Shown here: positions 47,662 through 59,600 of the stretch, in pieces
Layout: each line of letters opens with the position of its first letter
Position numbering within the stretch: the stretch's first letter is position 1
Source: Scenedesmus sp. ARA3
Taxonomy: Eukaryota > Chlorophyta > Chlorophyceae > Sphaeropleales > Scenedesmaceae
DNA: 64,000 nt
Reading direction: 5' to 3'
NCBI GenBank assembly: GCA_004335835.1
Contig: RWJK01000685.1
Coordinates: 25,266 to 89,265, forward strand
The notes under the pieces: generated by a model
What the model was told of the DNA's origin: nothing
The model's database searches: none
What the model saw: the letters and a program-made list of their open reading frames with translations, nothing else
Made by a program: the position numbers and the translations under genes

Positions 47662-48684
47662 AATAGGACAATAAAAAGAGCCAGCCAGCAGTAGGTGGTG
47701 TACTGCCTGCACTCAAGCAGTGTAAGCAGCAGGCACACATCGCGGCTCAGCCTTGACAAGAAGTAGCTGTCTTTCATGCAGCAGCTTGCGGGGCCACCTG
47801 CATGCATGCTGTGGCCATGACACGTCTTCTGCATATGTGCTCCCATTGTGCAGCACGAAACAACACATGCAGCTGGGTTCTTCAATCAGCTGTGCAGTAC
47901 ATGCAAGTGCAACAAACATACAGCTGTGATGACAATAAAAGACAGGTTTTGCACGCGCCGCGCCAACCTCCCCGAATTGATTAATGCACCTCCCACCGCA
48001 CCTGCTGTAGCTCAGGTGCTGCTGCCCAGTACGCCTCCAGCACAGATCTTGCAGCAGCGTGGCCACTGTTGACAGCTGCTGCTGCTCCTGCAGTTGATGC
48101 AGCAGCACATCAACCATCACTGCTGCAAGCTCTGCCGAGGCATCTGCTGCTGCTGCTGCTGCTGCCGCTGCTGCTGACGACGGCGATGCAGAAGACTGGC
48201 GGCTGTCACGTGCCAAAGGATGCAGCACAAAATGATGGCTGCATCCTGGCAATAGCACCTGCTGCAACTGCACTGCTTCGCTGCTCTTGCCCCCTGCCAG
48301 AAGCCTTGTCAAGCCGCGGACAGGCAGGCGCAAGGAAACTGACTCAGTGCGGGACACGCCCTTGCTACAGCTGCTGCCGCTGCTGCTTGTGTACTCGCTT
48401 GGCCAGCGGTCTGTCTGTATAGGACCTGACCAGCAGTAGCTGAAATGCTGCCCTGCTGGCTGCACGAATTGCATCTGTGCTCCATCAAGCAACAGCAAGC
48501 GCTCCTCTGCAGGCAGCGCCTGCTGGGGGCCCTTGCCTGTCCTGCTGCTGCCTTTGCTGCTTGTTACGGACTGTGTGATGCTGACAGCAGGCACGCAGCC
48601 GTCCGCAAGCTTGCTGGGCAGCAAGGCATGGACCCACATGAAACTGCTCGACGACTGCTGCTGCTGCTGCTGCTGATCTGCCAT
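42191..48684 (-). CDS. RNF213/mysterin C-terminal-like protein with RZ-type zinc finger (two apparent frame breaks)
   Basis: A long coding block runs from ATG 48684 to the stop at 42191, roughly 2,000 aa, with an intron at about 47707-48001 (donor CAG|GTGCGG, acceptor GAGTGCAG). The key match is FRCRCGMPYLIGECGRPA, then QRCPSANC, then GGKSHTPAPGH: the RZ-type zinc finger of RNF213, where the usual Gly-His is Gly-Met. Sequence after it follows the RNF213 C-terminus: RLLVHAALLVG, WQIVEQILLQQWQLL, LPTLFRSIAAPSLDAL, LQELQQQRMQLLPHLH. No AAA+ or RING segment is visible, so it is a partial architecture. RNF213's RZ finger acts in ubiquitin transfer to non-protein targets (family knowledge); activity here is inferred. 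Frame moves near 43500-43560 and again near 48076-48100 in a CAG tract. Poly-Gln, -Ser and -Ala runs are abundant. Confidence 0.75.
43279..43317 (-). repeat. In-frame CAG (poly-Gln) array in the RZ-finger gene
   Basis: Sense-strand CAG run coding Gln just after the ANQEQ residues. It lies close to the apparent frame break. Confidence 0.9.
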
Positions 48685-50481
48685 GCCTGCTGCCTCTGCA
48701 AGTTGCCTAAGCTAGACTTCCTTACTATTTCTGGTGTTAACGCCTACACTAGAGCTACTGAGCATGCTCGAGTCAGCCATGATCCTTAGCACGGATACCT
48801 GCGGTAGTGCCATGGCCATGTCACTGGAAACCAAGGGGTTCAAACGTCACAGTACCTCGAAAGATCATCAGGCAAGAGCTTAAGCTATCGCCTTTTGTAG
48901 CCGAGGCAATGAGGGTCAGGCGGGTCGCTGGCCAACCCAGCACGCACCTCGGCAGAAACAATAAAAGCACAGCACCGCACGGCGTGGTTGTGTACGGCTT
49001 GAGACTGTCAGATACCACTCTTCACGGTAACTGGGAACAGAAGCGAAAGCTTCGATGACCTCGAGGCCAGTGGGCCTTAGCCGTGCTGGAACCTTGGAAT
49101 TCCAAGGTACAGGCACCGCACTCGGCACTGGCGGTTGAAATGAAGTTGCGACACCTGCCAGGAATCTCATCACCTGCACGATCATTAACCGTGCCACGGA
49201 TGCCCATACTTTGGCACATCTGCAGCATGACTAACCAAGGCCATCCTCCATGCACACATCATCTGCACTGGCAGCTGGTCCATGCGTACTGTACAGCAAA
49301 AAGTGCACCAGCGCCATCTGCTGTGCCACACTTGTGTAAACCAAACACAGCATACACAGATATACAGTTCCACCCAATGCTCATGCTCCCCTGATGCTCC
49401 CCCTGCCAGTAATACCCATGCAGGGTTTGCAAAGAACTTCAAGTGGTGAGCTCAAGGCCAAAGATGCATCCCTTTGTGCCTTGCAGCAAACATCGCTGCA
49501 TGCCATTACACCTGCGGACCAGGCACCACAGATCTTTTGCTGGCCCTGCCAGGTGTGCCCTCTTCCTGCACGTGCAGCCAAACGTGAACCCTCAACCGGA
49601 GTTCAATCCGAACACACTCGCACCACAAGGCTGCTGACAAAGTGACACTGGCTTTGGCTGCTGCCACTACACATAGCACATGGCTGGTTCAACTGCTGCT
49701 TCTGCAGCAGCAGTTGCCTGCCCCCCATGCTATCGTCCCACAAGCAGCCACTTTGAGCGGGTGGCTGCACCATGCGCTGCTCTGCCGCAGACAACCTGCA
49801 ACACAAACATGCGGTGGTGCAAATGTGGTTGCTGCTGGATACTGCCTAGACTGCCGCATCCTGCAACCACATCCGAATCTGCTGTCACCTTCAAGTACCA
49901 GCATAAGTCTGCAGCAAACGCAGCAGGCCGTACGCTGCCTGGGACACGTAGCTAATCTTCCAGGCAGCACCATGCAAGCGTCACACACACACAGCACTGC
50001 TGCGACTGTTTTCCATGTTCAATCAACGGCAACCCGCTCGGGAACGGTCCCCAAGATAAGTCAACAACGCAAAGCAGCATCAACACCAACACAGCAGCTG
50101 GCCGCGCAACCCCAGGGGCCATACACAATGCGCAGCAACCACCGCAGCACTTGCTTTTGTTGCTGCTGCTGCTGCAAGCCCTTTGTCAGCAGCTACTGAT
50201 GAGGACCAGCCAATGTGCCTGCGCAGACCCCTGAGAGTTGTGCCGCCCACCTGCCCTCATGCTTCCATGCTGAGCCCCTGTGTTGACATCTGCACATCCC
50301 TGTTGCCAAAGGCATGCCCTACACACACCCTGCTCAACAGCCCCCGCACTGGCGCCGCAGATACAGCGCAGCACACTTCAGCACCACACCCCACCCCTCT
50401 ACATCTACTGCTGCCATCACACCAACACTGCTGCGCCCATAACCACACGCTAACTGCTGCTGCCGCACTGACTGCTGCTGC
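48685..50481. other. Intergenic between the RZ-finger gene and GH1
   Basis: About 1.8 kb between two minus-strand genes, so it holds the RZ-gene promoter and the GH1 3' UTR. An exact 18-bp palindrome, ACCTTGGAATTCCAAGGT, lies at 49091-49108. No coding is supported. Confidence 0.5.
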
Positions 50482-53265
50482 TCATGTTGCTGCCACCATG
50501 GCGTGCCCGTGCCTGCGCCTGCCCTTGTGCCCGCGTGCGGTCAGGTCGTGCAGCACCTCCTCAGCCTCCGCATGCATCTGCTCGTGGTCAGGCAGCTCAC
50601 CCTCCTTGACCAGCCGCGCAGCTGCAGCACGCAGCGCTGATAGGTTGCTGGGCAGCGCCTTGAAGAAGCGCACCTGCAACGGTTGCAACAAGTGTGCAGC
50701 AAGGACCATAGATCAAGGGCTGCATGCAAAGCCACAGGTGATGGGATGCAAAGGCGGCTTTTGCCAAGTGGACATGTGCAGTAAGATATGATGAAAGGCT
50801 GCTGGGCAGTGCCTTGAACCAGTGCACCTGTGGTCCAAAACATCCACAAGACTGACACGCAGGACATGCCGGGTTACCAGTGAGTGGATAAGAAGGGTGA
50901 TCTGGCAAGATGCACGAGGAAAAAGAGCTGCACGCAACAATGACATGAAATCGACTGCTAGCGCAATAAAAATGCAGGTTCGAGCGGTGCAGTTTCGGAC
51001 AAGGCCGCAAGGGGCATGGTCGGCACTCACCAGCGCCTTGGCGCCCCTCCTTGAGCATAAGGCCCACACTGCGCTGATTCATAACTAATGCAGTGACTGG
51101 CGGAACATACATCCTCATGCTGTGCTGCCCTGCCAGTGCAGCTGTCACTCACCAGCGCCTTGGCGCCCTCCTTGAGCTTGCGGTCCACGCTGCCGTCAGG
51201 CTGCCACGCGTACAGCCCAAACTCCATCAGGTACCCCGCATTCCACTCAAAGTTGTCCACCTGTGGCAGCAGCAGCAGCAGCAGCCGCAGCCGCAGCCGC
51301 AGCAGCAGCAGCATGAGTTGACAATGCAGCTGGCAGTGGACGTTGCTGTTGCCTAGCATGAGCCAGGTATCCAGGTCATTGCATGTTCGCTGTAGGTCTG
51401 CACTGAGGACAGAGCGGCAGGGAGTGCTGTGGAGCTGGGGAGCCGCTTTGCTACTCCTGGCAATTAGCTCATGGCAGCTGCATTGACTTCATGTGCTTGT
51501 GGTGTTGCATGCTGTGGCATTTGTAGTGGATCAGCAGCTAGCTCGTGCCCAACACCAACCCACCAGAGTCCAGTAGTAGAAGCCGCGCACGTCAGCGCCA
51601 TCAGCAATGGCACGCAGCATCTGCAAGCAGACAAGCGGAAGGCCTCAGCAGATGAGAACAGCTCATTCCAGGCTGGCACTGCTACGCTGGGGCTCTGGCC
51701 AACTACACTGACTAGGGGTGATGTTTTGGCGTGACTGCTGCCTGAGCCAGATTGCCAAGGACACGACGCATACGCAGAGAACTGCCTAGCATGTATAAAG
51801 CGCGTGGCGCTGCCACTGGTGTCAAGCAAACTAAGAAACCAGTTGCTAGCACCTGTCGCATTTGTGCTGCTTGGTGCTGGAGCCTGGTTGGCCATGGCCA
51901 GCAGTTGGCCATGGCCAGCATCGAGTTGGCCAGCAGTTGGCCATGGCCAGCATTGACTGCTGTGCTGGTAATCAACGAACTGGCCCTGCCTGCTCACCGC
52001 GCGCATGTACTTGTCGATCATGGTGGCCCGGTTCTTGTCGCTTTTGTCGGCAATGCCGGTCTCGGTGATATAGATGGGGATGCCGTACTGGTTGGACTGC
52101 AGCAGCAGCAGCAGCAGCGGCGGCAGCAGTGTTGTTGTGAGCAGGGTAGCACACATCAGCGGTACGCTGCTTTGCCGCAGTACGGAAACACTAGCCTGCA
52201 GCTATCCCATGGCCACCCCGATGCTGCATGCGCGCCTCGCACAGGCCGTCTACCAAACTGAAGCTCAAACAGCCTGTCCATAGCCAACTCCGAAAAAGGC
52301 AGTATCCATGACCTTCACAGCTAGCCATGCGCAGTCTCACCTGCATTAGCGCCTCGTACAGGCCGTCCGCGTAGATGGGGTAGTACATGTCCGTCATCAC
52401 CTCGCCAGGCAGGCACCACGGCTTCATGTACCACGTCACCACAGACCTGTGACGCATAGGCGGGCAGCATGCGGCAGCAGGCGTGGTCAGACGCACGCGT
52501 TTGCCTAGAGGAGGATGACATACCGCATCTGCAGGCACACAGGAGCTGCCAGGGCTGTTCAGCAGCAGCGCATACGAATTCTTGGTGAGCACAGCGTGTT
52601 GTCTGCGCCCCCATTTCATGTACAACGTCACCGCAGACCTGTGACACACAGGCAGCACCAACAGCACCCCCCACCTGCTGTAGTAGTTGACCCCGAACCA
52701 GTCGCAGGGCGGCTTGCCTCCCGGGTGCTGCCACTCCAGCCACTGCCCCAGCAGCGGCACCTTCCAGGTGAATTTGCCGGTGAGCATCCACTGGTGGATC
52801 AGCTCGTAGCCCCACCAGTAGTTCATCCAGTCTGCTGCATAGCTGTTGATGTAGAGCAGGCGTGGTGGTTCAGAACGGCAGTTTTGTGTGGGATGTGGTG
52901 CAACAGATGGGGCATGAGAAACAGCAGCATGTGAGTGAGGTTGTAAAGCGTCACATGAACTGAAGTGACCAAGCAAGTTTGCACAACTGACATTCGTTTA
53001 CAGGCTGAATGACATAGGGCTTGGTTGCTGCTAGCGCTCCCTCTCTGCCAAGGATACGCGCCCCAGCAGTAAAGCTGACGATGCACGTGCGTGCCAACAG
53101 CAAGCAAGCAAGCAGGCGAGCAAGCAAGCAGGCAAGTGAGAGAGCAAGGTGCTAGTTCAACCAACAGCAGCAGCAGCAGCAGCAGCACTCACGCTGCCAG
53201 CCCCCGCAGCAGGCGGGGCCCTGTGGCCAGGAAGGTGATGTGGTGGTGCACCAGCCCCACCTGGC

Positions 53266-53299
<34 letters not shown>

Positions 53300-56159
53300 C
53301 GAACAGCAGCAGCACCAAACAAAGATTGGACTTGTGTGCGGATGCACTGTTCAGGTAACAGTTTGAGGCGTTTGCGGCAACACTGCAATGCGCTAACAAC
53401 CAAAGTTATGGATGCCTGCTCAAGTTCGAACCCTCCTGTTCAACTGCAAGCTGTTTGCTTCGCCCTGACACAATCAAACCCGATCACTGGATCAACTGAT
53501 ATGTCTGGCTCTCATTGTATACGTGTAACCAGTGCACGGCTTGCCCATCTGGCGGATCTGGCGGAGCTGCCGCACATCACCCTGACAAACAAGTAGTTCA
53601 TCCATGCTGTTTAGGATGAAGCACTTAGCAGCTCACTTGCAGTAAATTGCTGATTGCACACATAACAATGTGGCCGCGCAGCATCCCTACACACTCAGAC
53701 ACGTAGTGCTTGATCTACTGATTCTGTGTTCAACTGTCCCTACATACTGTTAAGCATTGCACCGCTTGCTCACCTGCAGGCTCTTGCCAATAGCTGTGCG
53801 CTTGATGGCCTCATATGCCTCGCAGTGCGCCTGCAGCTTGTGCATGACCACCTTGCCCGCAGTGATGCAGGCCAGAATCTTGCCCGGCGGGTGCATACCA
53901 GTGATCCAGCCCAGGAACATCGCGCACTGCCAGAACAAAAGACGGGCGCAGCAGAATGCAGCAGAGGAGTGTGACAAGCGCAGCAATTGGGCACAGTAGT
54001 CAATGTGAAACAATAGTGAAGCAGCCTGGGAACATGGCGCACTTCAGCGGCAGACGATATGCGGCAGCGGCGCATTAGAATGCGGCTGTGGTTACTTTGG
54101 GAGAGCACAGTGATCGTCATGCTACTGGATTAGTACATGACAATCAAGACATTGCTGTTGCTGGGGGTGAAGCACCACCCACCTTTTGCTGAATCAATAA
54201 CTTTTTCTGCATGCGGTGGCGCTGAGATGAATTTACACGCATGGACTGCGATGAAACCTGCTGCTGCTCCTGCTGCTGATGCTGCTGTGGCTGCTGCTAG
54301 ACCTTCTGCTTGTGAGCCCGTTGCTGCTGAGCTCGCTGCTGCTGGACCTGCTGCTGCTGAGCCTGCTGCTGCTGCTCTGCCGCTGCCACGCACCGTTGGC
54401 TCGTTGAAGGTGGCCCAGAAGGTGATGCGGCTGCCAAACAGCTCAATCGCCTTGAGTGACCAGGCCACAAAGTGCTGGATGTTCTCTGCCTTCTCAAAGC
54501 CCCCTAGGTCCTCAAACCACTGCAAGCATTGCCACACACAGCACGCACGGTTAAGCAACATCAAAACGGCAGCTGAAGGCAGGCAGTTTGAAACAGGTAC
54601 GAGGCTGCAGCCTTGGTTTGTTTGGCTGCAGCAGGGCCTGGTGTCAATATACTTTTAGCTGTTGCTCACAAGCTGGCATGCAGTAGCACTGGTTGCCTGC
54701 CCTGCAGCTGTGGCTCTGCATCAATGCACAGCTACTCGATGTGCGGACTGCGCATTCGCCTGGCATGTGCTGTGCGCTGATTATGTGCAGACCAGCTGCA
54801 GCCGGATGGTGCCACTTGGCTGGCTGCTGCCGGCAAGGTTTATCACATGTGCAGCTGCCGGTGCCAAACAGTGATGCAGTAGGCTATACTGCTGCTGCTG
54901 CTGCTGCGGCGGCTGCTAGTCCTGCGCACCTGCCGGTGCATGAAATACAGTAGGCTACGCTGCTGCTGCTGCGCACCTGCGGGTGTGTGAAGTGGTGCAG
55001 CGTGGCGTTGGGCTCGATGCCTGCTGCCTCCATGGAGTCCAGGATGGCATGGTACCTGCAGGACACATGGCAGTGCCAACACCCCGCAGGCAGCATCACC
55101 ACCAAGGGCACCACATACCCAACTGCAGCACTGAAACGCAACATTGCTGCACTGCTTGAAGCATATATGCTGCTGCTGGTGCTTGCAGGACAGGCAGCCG
55201 GGTACTGCAGCAGCCGCTGCGCAGCCGCACCTTGCCACTGCGTCCATGTCTATCTCTCCCTTGCGGGGCTCGATGCGTGCCCACTCGATGGACAGCCGGA
55301 AGGCGTTGCAGCCAGCCTTGGCTGCAAGCTCCACATCCTCCTCGTACCTGGTGACAGGTGACAGGTTGAAGTTCAAGAAATGTTGAGTATGACCACATCA
55401 GGAGCGAAGGTACAGGAAGGTACAGGTCCACAGACAGGCATGCAAGCAACACATGCCTTCAGGCGAGCACAGCCAGCACTGAATGAAGGTGCCTTGCAGT
55501 GCGAAAGGAGACAAGGCAAGGAGCCGCAGCAGTAGTGGCATTGCCTTGTTGCGTTGCGCTAGGTGGACAGCATCTCCTGGCCGCATGTCCTGCCTGCGCT
55601 CCTTGCAGCCAATCTACACAACTGCTGCATGGCAAGCAGCTGCCGCGCTAATAACAAGCGCTGCTGCGCTGCGCACCTGTTCCAGGTGTCTGGGCAGGTC
55701 TGCAGTACGCTGTGCTTGCCACTGAAGCGCTTGAAGCCAAACGGCAGCGCCTTGAAGGGGAAGTTTGACTTTATGAAGTTGGTCCAGTTTGAATCGTCGT
55801 CTCCCGAGTTTTGCCACATGGATATGGCCACTCCCTTGTGGAACACCTCCCCCTTGCCTGCAGGAACAAGAAAGCAGGTGCGCAGGTTGGGTGGAGAAAG
55901 GTGGGTCGAAAGGAAGGCCAGCACGCCTTGGCACAGCTGCTGCTTCTGAGGGTAGCAGAGCATATGCCCTCGCATGGTTGAAGAGGACAGCTGCTTGCAA
56001 CAGTGCAACAAGGATTGTAAAAAACATGCGGATGTCTGCTGCTGCATGCCAGCACAGCAGGGCTGTACTGCAAAGGAATTGCTTGCCTGTGCCATCGTTA
56101 GACGCCAGGCTTCCGTCCCCGCTGCTGCCCATACTAGTTCTAGATCGAGTGGTAACCAT
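50482..56159 (-). CDS. Glycoside hydrolase family 1 protein (beta-glucosidase-like)
   Basis: Thirteen exons keep frame: 56069-56159, 55677-55857, 55231-55347, 54977-55055, 54394-54519, 53774-53926, 53193-53260, 52675-52842, 52341-52446, 51998-52096, 51564-51620, 51153-51260, 50482-50673; 514 aa. Exon 1 could instead end at 56087 with a GC donor, in the same phase (508 aa). GH1 motifs occur in order: GVAISMWQNSGDD, CNAFRLSIEWARIEP, LHHFTHPQWFEDLGG, WATFNEPT (acid/base Glu), GLVHHHITF, DWFGVNYYSR, PIYITETGIAD (nucleophile Glu; usual TENG is TETG), YYWTLVDNFEW. It should cleave or transfer beta-glycosides by the retaining mechanism; the substrate is unknown. A signal peptide is not evident (start MVTTRSRTS), so the location is uncertain. 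The basic C-terminal tail ends RGHKGRRRHGHAMVAAT. Several exon edges are echoed in introns. Confidence 0.92.
50793..50835 (-). repeat. Echo of the GH1 exon 13 acceptor edge
   Basis: Minus-strand VHWFKALPSSLSS copies VRFFKALPSNLSA at 50673. It lies about 150 bp upstream in intron 12. Confidence 0.88.
51026..51065 (-). repeat. Echo of the GH1 exon 12 donor edge
   Basis: The plus-strand CACTCACCAGCGCCTTGGCG plus following CCCTCCTTGAGC matches 51146-51178 almost exactly, including the donor. It lies about 120 bp downstream in sense. Confidence 0.9.
51886..51953. repeat. 17-bp minisatellite in GH1 intron 10
   Basis: The unit GTTGGCCATGGCCAGCA is present three times intact plus one short unit lacking the CATGGC part. 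The unit contains the palindrome TGGCCATGGCCA. Confidence 0.92.
52215..52262 (-). repeat. Echo of the GH1 exon 9 donor edge
   Basis: Minus-strand LVDGLCEARMQ copies YADGLYEALMQ at the end of exon 9 (52341-52380). It lies about 115 bp downstream in intron 9. Confidence 0.85.
52600..52660 (-). repeat. Echo of the GH1 exon 9 acceptor edge
   Basis: Minus-strand CACAG followed by SAVTLYMKWG copies the exon 9 start (CACAG, SVVTWYMKPW, 52446). It lies about 195 bp upstream in intron 8 with the acceptor intact. Confidence 0.87.
53267..53299 (-). repeat. CTG array (sense) at the GH1 exon 7 acceptor
   Basis: CAG run on the plus strand directly upstream (in sense) of the CTGCCGCCAG acceptor. Similar arrays stand before exons 10 and 12. 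Confidence 0.88.
54021..54050 (-). repeat. Echo of the GH1 exon 6 acceptor edge
   Basis: Minus-strand CAMFPGC copies CAMFLGW at the exon 6 start (53926). It is a short, decayed copy about 110 bp upstream. Confidence 0.65.
54870..54960 (-). repeat. Echoes around the GH1 exon 4 donor
   Basis: CTGCGCACCTGCCGGTGCAT repeats the donor edge CTGCGCACCTGCGGGTGTGT (54969-54988). A linked ATACAGTAGGCTACGCTGCT segment is itself repeated at 54886 in variant form. Confidence 0.6.
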
Positions 56160-56626
56160 GGTGTTCTGCTTATGGATGTGAACTATGTGCATCAACACAT
56201 TTGCATTGTCTGTATGGGAAGGCGCTGCTTGCGATCCCGGCTAGGCCCTTTTCTATTTCGATTATGTACCCAGTGATGAAAGTCTTTGGATCTGAGTCGG
56301 TGTCAGATCGTGGCACGACCGGGCCAAAAAGCCCTCCTCGCTGACCCTCCACAAGTGCCTGTCATACACCAGTTTGTAAGAACCGGGTGAGAACAGTGCA
56401 AGAAATCATAAGGTGTGTGTGGATTTGTGAGTCTTTTTCTTTGACCAGTTGTTCAGTTGTTCAGTTGTTCAGTTCTGTGCATCACCGAAACGCCCACAGG
56501 GAACAAGCTCCGAATCGTACTTATTGTGCAATAAATTCCGCTTCTGTTTTGTTTCCTGGGGATAGAATGGGTTCTAATGAGCTGCAGCCGTTCAACTGAC
56601 TTCAAGCAGTCCTGAAAGAGGCCAGC
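56160..56626. promoter_or_regulatory. Divergent promoter region between GH1 and the TUTase gene
   Basis: 467 bp separate the two start codons. A GTTGTTCAGTTGTTCAGTT triplication lies at about 56450-56472. No TATA box is clear. Confidence 0.5.
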
Positions 56627-59600
56627 ATGTCTGCACAGGACCCGTCAGCTGTCTTGGATGTTGCCCTTGAGGCAATCGTGCAGGTAGGCATGCTGCTTGC
56701 AAGGTGGTAGGCCGCTCTGCGTAACCTTGCTGCCAGCACTGCTGCTGCTGCTGCACAATAGCAATGCTGCTGCTGCTAAGCATTCCTACCCTGTTTGCTG
56801 TATCCATTGACAAGCGTATAATACAATTGCATGGCGGCCATTACTGGCTCTGTTGTGCTGTATAGGTGCTCACTCCCTCTCCAGAGGACTGGGAGCGCCG
56901 CAAGCGGTGTGTTGCGTGGCATGTGCAGCAGCTGACAACTCAGCTAAAAGTCCCACACGAGATCACCATCTCGCCATTCGGATCGTCTCTGAGTGGTCTC
57001 TGTGAGTCTCAAGCTGCCTGCAGACAGCTGTGGCACTAGTATGCTGGCGGGGTGCGCAGTGTGCGCCTGCAGTTGCGCTAGCGCAGCACAGCATGGCAGT
57101 AAGGCACATCCAGCTGCGGCAGTGGTTCTCGCACGTCAAATTCACCATGCATTTGCACGGCCATGCATGCACATTCCAGGCATCTACAAAGCAGGGGTAG
57201 CTGTGGAGGCCAGCCGGCAGCAGGCTTGGCTGACAGCCACATGGACCTTGCCCAGCAGCACAGAGCCTCTACTACCGGAGCATGCATACCACATGCCAGG
57301 CATCACTAAAGCAGGGGTAGCTGTGGATGCCTCGGAGGCTCACAAGCTTAGCTGTGCATGCTTGCCTGTTTAAGTAGGCCAGGCAGGGCATGCTGCCGTG
57401 CCTGCAATGCTGTGGCAGGCAGGGGCTGCGGAAGCAGGGCTACCACCACCGCATGCCTTGAACACAGCAGCTGAGCAGCTGACCTGCAGCGCAGCAGCAA
57501 TGCGAATGTGGATGCACATTATGCATATGCATGCCAGGCACCTGCAGGGCTGCCACCGCATGCTGATTGCGCAACAGCTGAGCAGCTGCCTTGCAGTGCA
57601 GCAGCTCCGAAACGTGCATGCATGCATTTGCAGCTCGACAAATGCATGCCAGGCATCTACAAGCAGCAAATTCAATTGTTGTATGCGGCTGCAGGTCTGG
57701 CTGACAGTGACATCGACCTCGGCGTCTTTGGGCGCTTCAAGGGTACCCCTCTGGAGGCGCTGCAGCGGTCGCAGCGCAAGTCATTGCTGAGCATGTTGCT
57801 GAAAATGGTCCACAGGGCTCACCTGGCACGTCACCAGGTGTGTAGATGTGGTTCAGGTTATAATGAATAACATCATGACACCAATCAGTCCATAGCAACC
57901 ACGGCGCATTGATTAATGAAGGGGGTGACGCAAAGGATGGAGTTGATTCAATATATTCTTCTCAGATGCCCGGAGCCGGCAGCAATTTAGATCAATGCAG
58001 CACATAAAGCTCGCCAGCCAGATTTGAAGCGGTCTTTGGGTTGCTGGAGGTGCTGCTGGAGGCATGCTGCCAGCTGCACGTGTTTTGTACTGGCAGCACA
58101 AGCCATTTGCAGCTGCTGCAGCAGGCGCCACAGCCGAGACGCGCAGTTGTGCATGTGACAATGCAAGCAGGCAGCGCTTGCCGGATATATGAGCAGTTTA
58201 GGAGCATGCTGCTGTTGCTGCTACGGTTCGCTGCATATTTGCAGGTGCAAGCCATCTGGGGTGCGCGGGTGCCTGTGCTGAAGTTCACCTGCTCCATGTC
58301 AGGCCTGGAGTGTGACATCAGCCTGCAGGTGGGCAGCAGGCACCACACTGCTTGCTTACGGATGACATGTTAATGGGGCCCTTACGCGTTGCGAATCGTA
58401 CAGCCTTTGCAGCTGCCCATGCAGCAGCCACATCTGCAGCAGTTGGGCAGCAGGCACCACCTCTGCAATGTCACGCCACTTGCCAGCCATTCGCTGGTCA
58501 GTCTGTCTGCCTGTAACTGTTGTAGCCTAGTTTGAAACCTGCGACAGCTGCACCTGCCGCATCACTTACACCGCGGCGCTGCGCTGCTTTCCAGCTTCCT
58601 TGAATGTTTGCCTGTGTTGTTTCACACAGCCTCGCCACGCGCTTACCAGCCACTGTCCCGCTGTCAAGGTGCATGCGTTGCATCCGCAGCGCTATGCGTA
58701 GTACGCTCTGTGCGAAGGTGCAAGTGGCAGTGCTGAGCATGCTGCTGCTGTTGCAGGACACTGGCGCTTTAGTCAAAGCCCACATGATGGGCATCCTGAA
58801 CTACCACAGCAGCAGCCTGTCACCGCTGTACTTTCTGGTCAAGCTGTGGGCTCAAGCGCATGACTTGAATGATGCTAGCAGGTCCACTTTCAACAGCACC
58901 AGCCTGCTGTGAGTATCTTGATGGTTGACTGCTGCATGTGTTGTTGACTTTGACCACAGGATGCTCAGCGCATTCTGTATTGGTGTCATGCTGCACGCCA
59001 TGCACATAAGCAGCAGCTGTAGCACCCTATGTTCCAGGGATGATGTGAGCCATGCGCATGTGTGGCAGTTGTATGATCCTGGTGCTGCTGCTCTCCTTTC
59101 ATATACATATGCCGCGTGTGTGCTTGTGTTTCTCGCCGCTCTGCAGCTACATGACCATCTTCTACCTGCAGCAGCTGCAGATGCTGCCAGCGCTGTCTGA
59201 GCTGGTGCCGGGGGAGCTGCTGAGGCAGCCAGAGGAGCGCTTGCTGCAGGTGCGGCTGCTGTGCAGTGTCAAGAGCAGGTCAAAAGCGCTGAGTTCAGGA
59301 GCTGCAAGAGACCTGTTGAGTGCCTGGGCAACATGCATGCATTTTTGCACACTTTCAGCGGGAATCATAGCTTGTGGTGTCCGCTCGTAACTGCTCCTGA
59401 TGTCATCTGCTCCATATTTTCATAGTGCTTCTGGTTGTGTACAGAAGTTGTTTTCATGCTGTGCTTTGCAGGGTGAAAATAAGAAGCAGTGGGACGACCC
59501 CAAGCAGCTGCAGCTGCTGCTGCAAGCAGTGCGGCAGCGTACGGCAGACTGGCAGCAGCAGTACCAGCAGCGGCAGCAGCAGCAGCCTGCACCACGATTA

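Noticed and set aside
56069..56093. A GC-AG intron 1 in the GH1 gene
   Set aside because: A GT donor at 56068 gives the same phase, and the N-terminus is not conserved, so a GC donor is not required.
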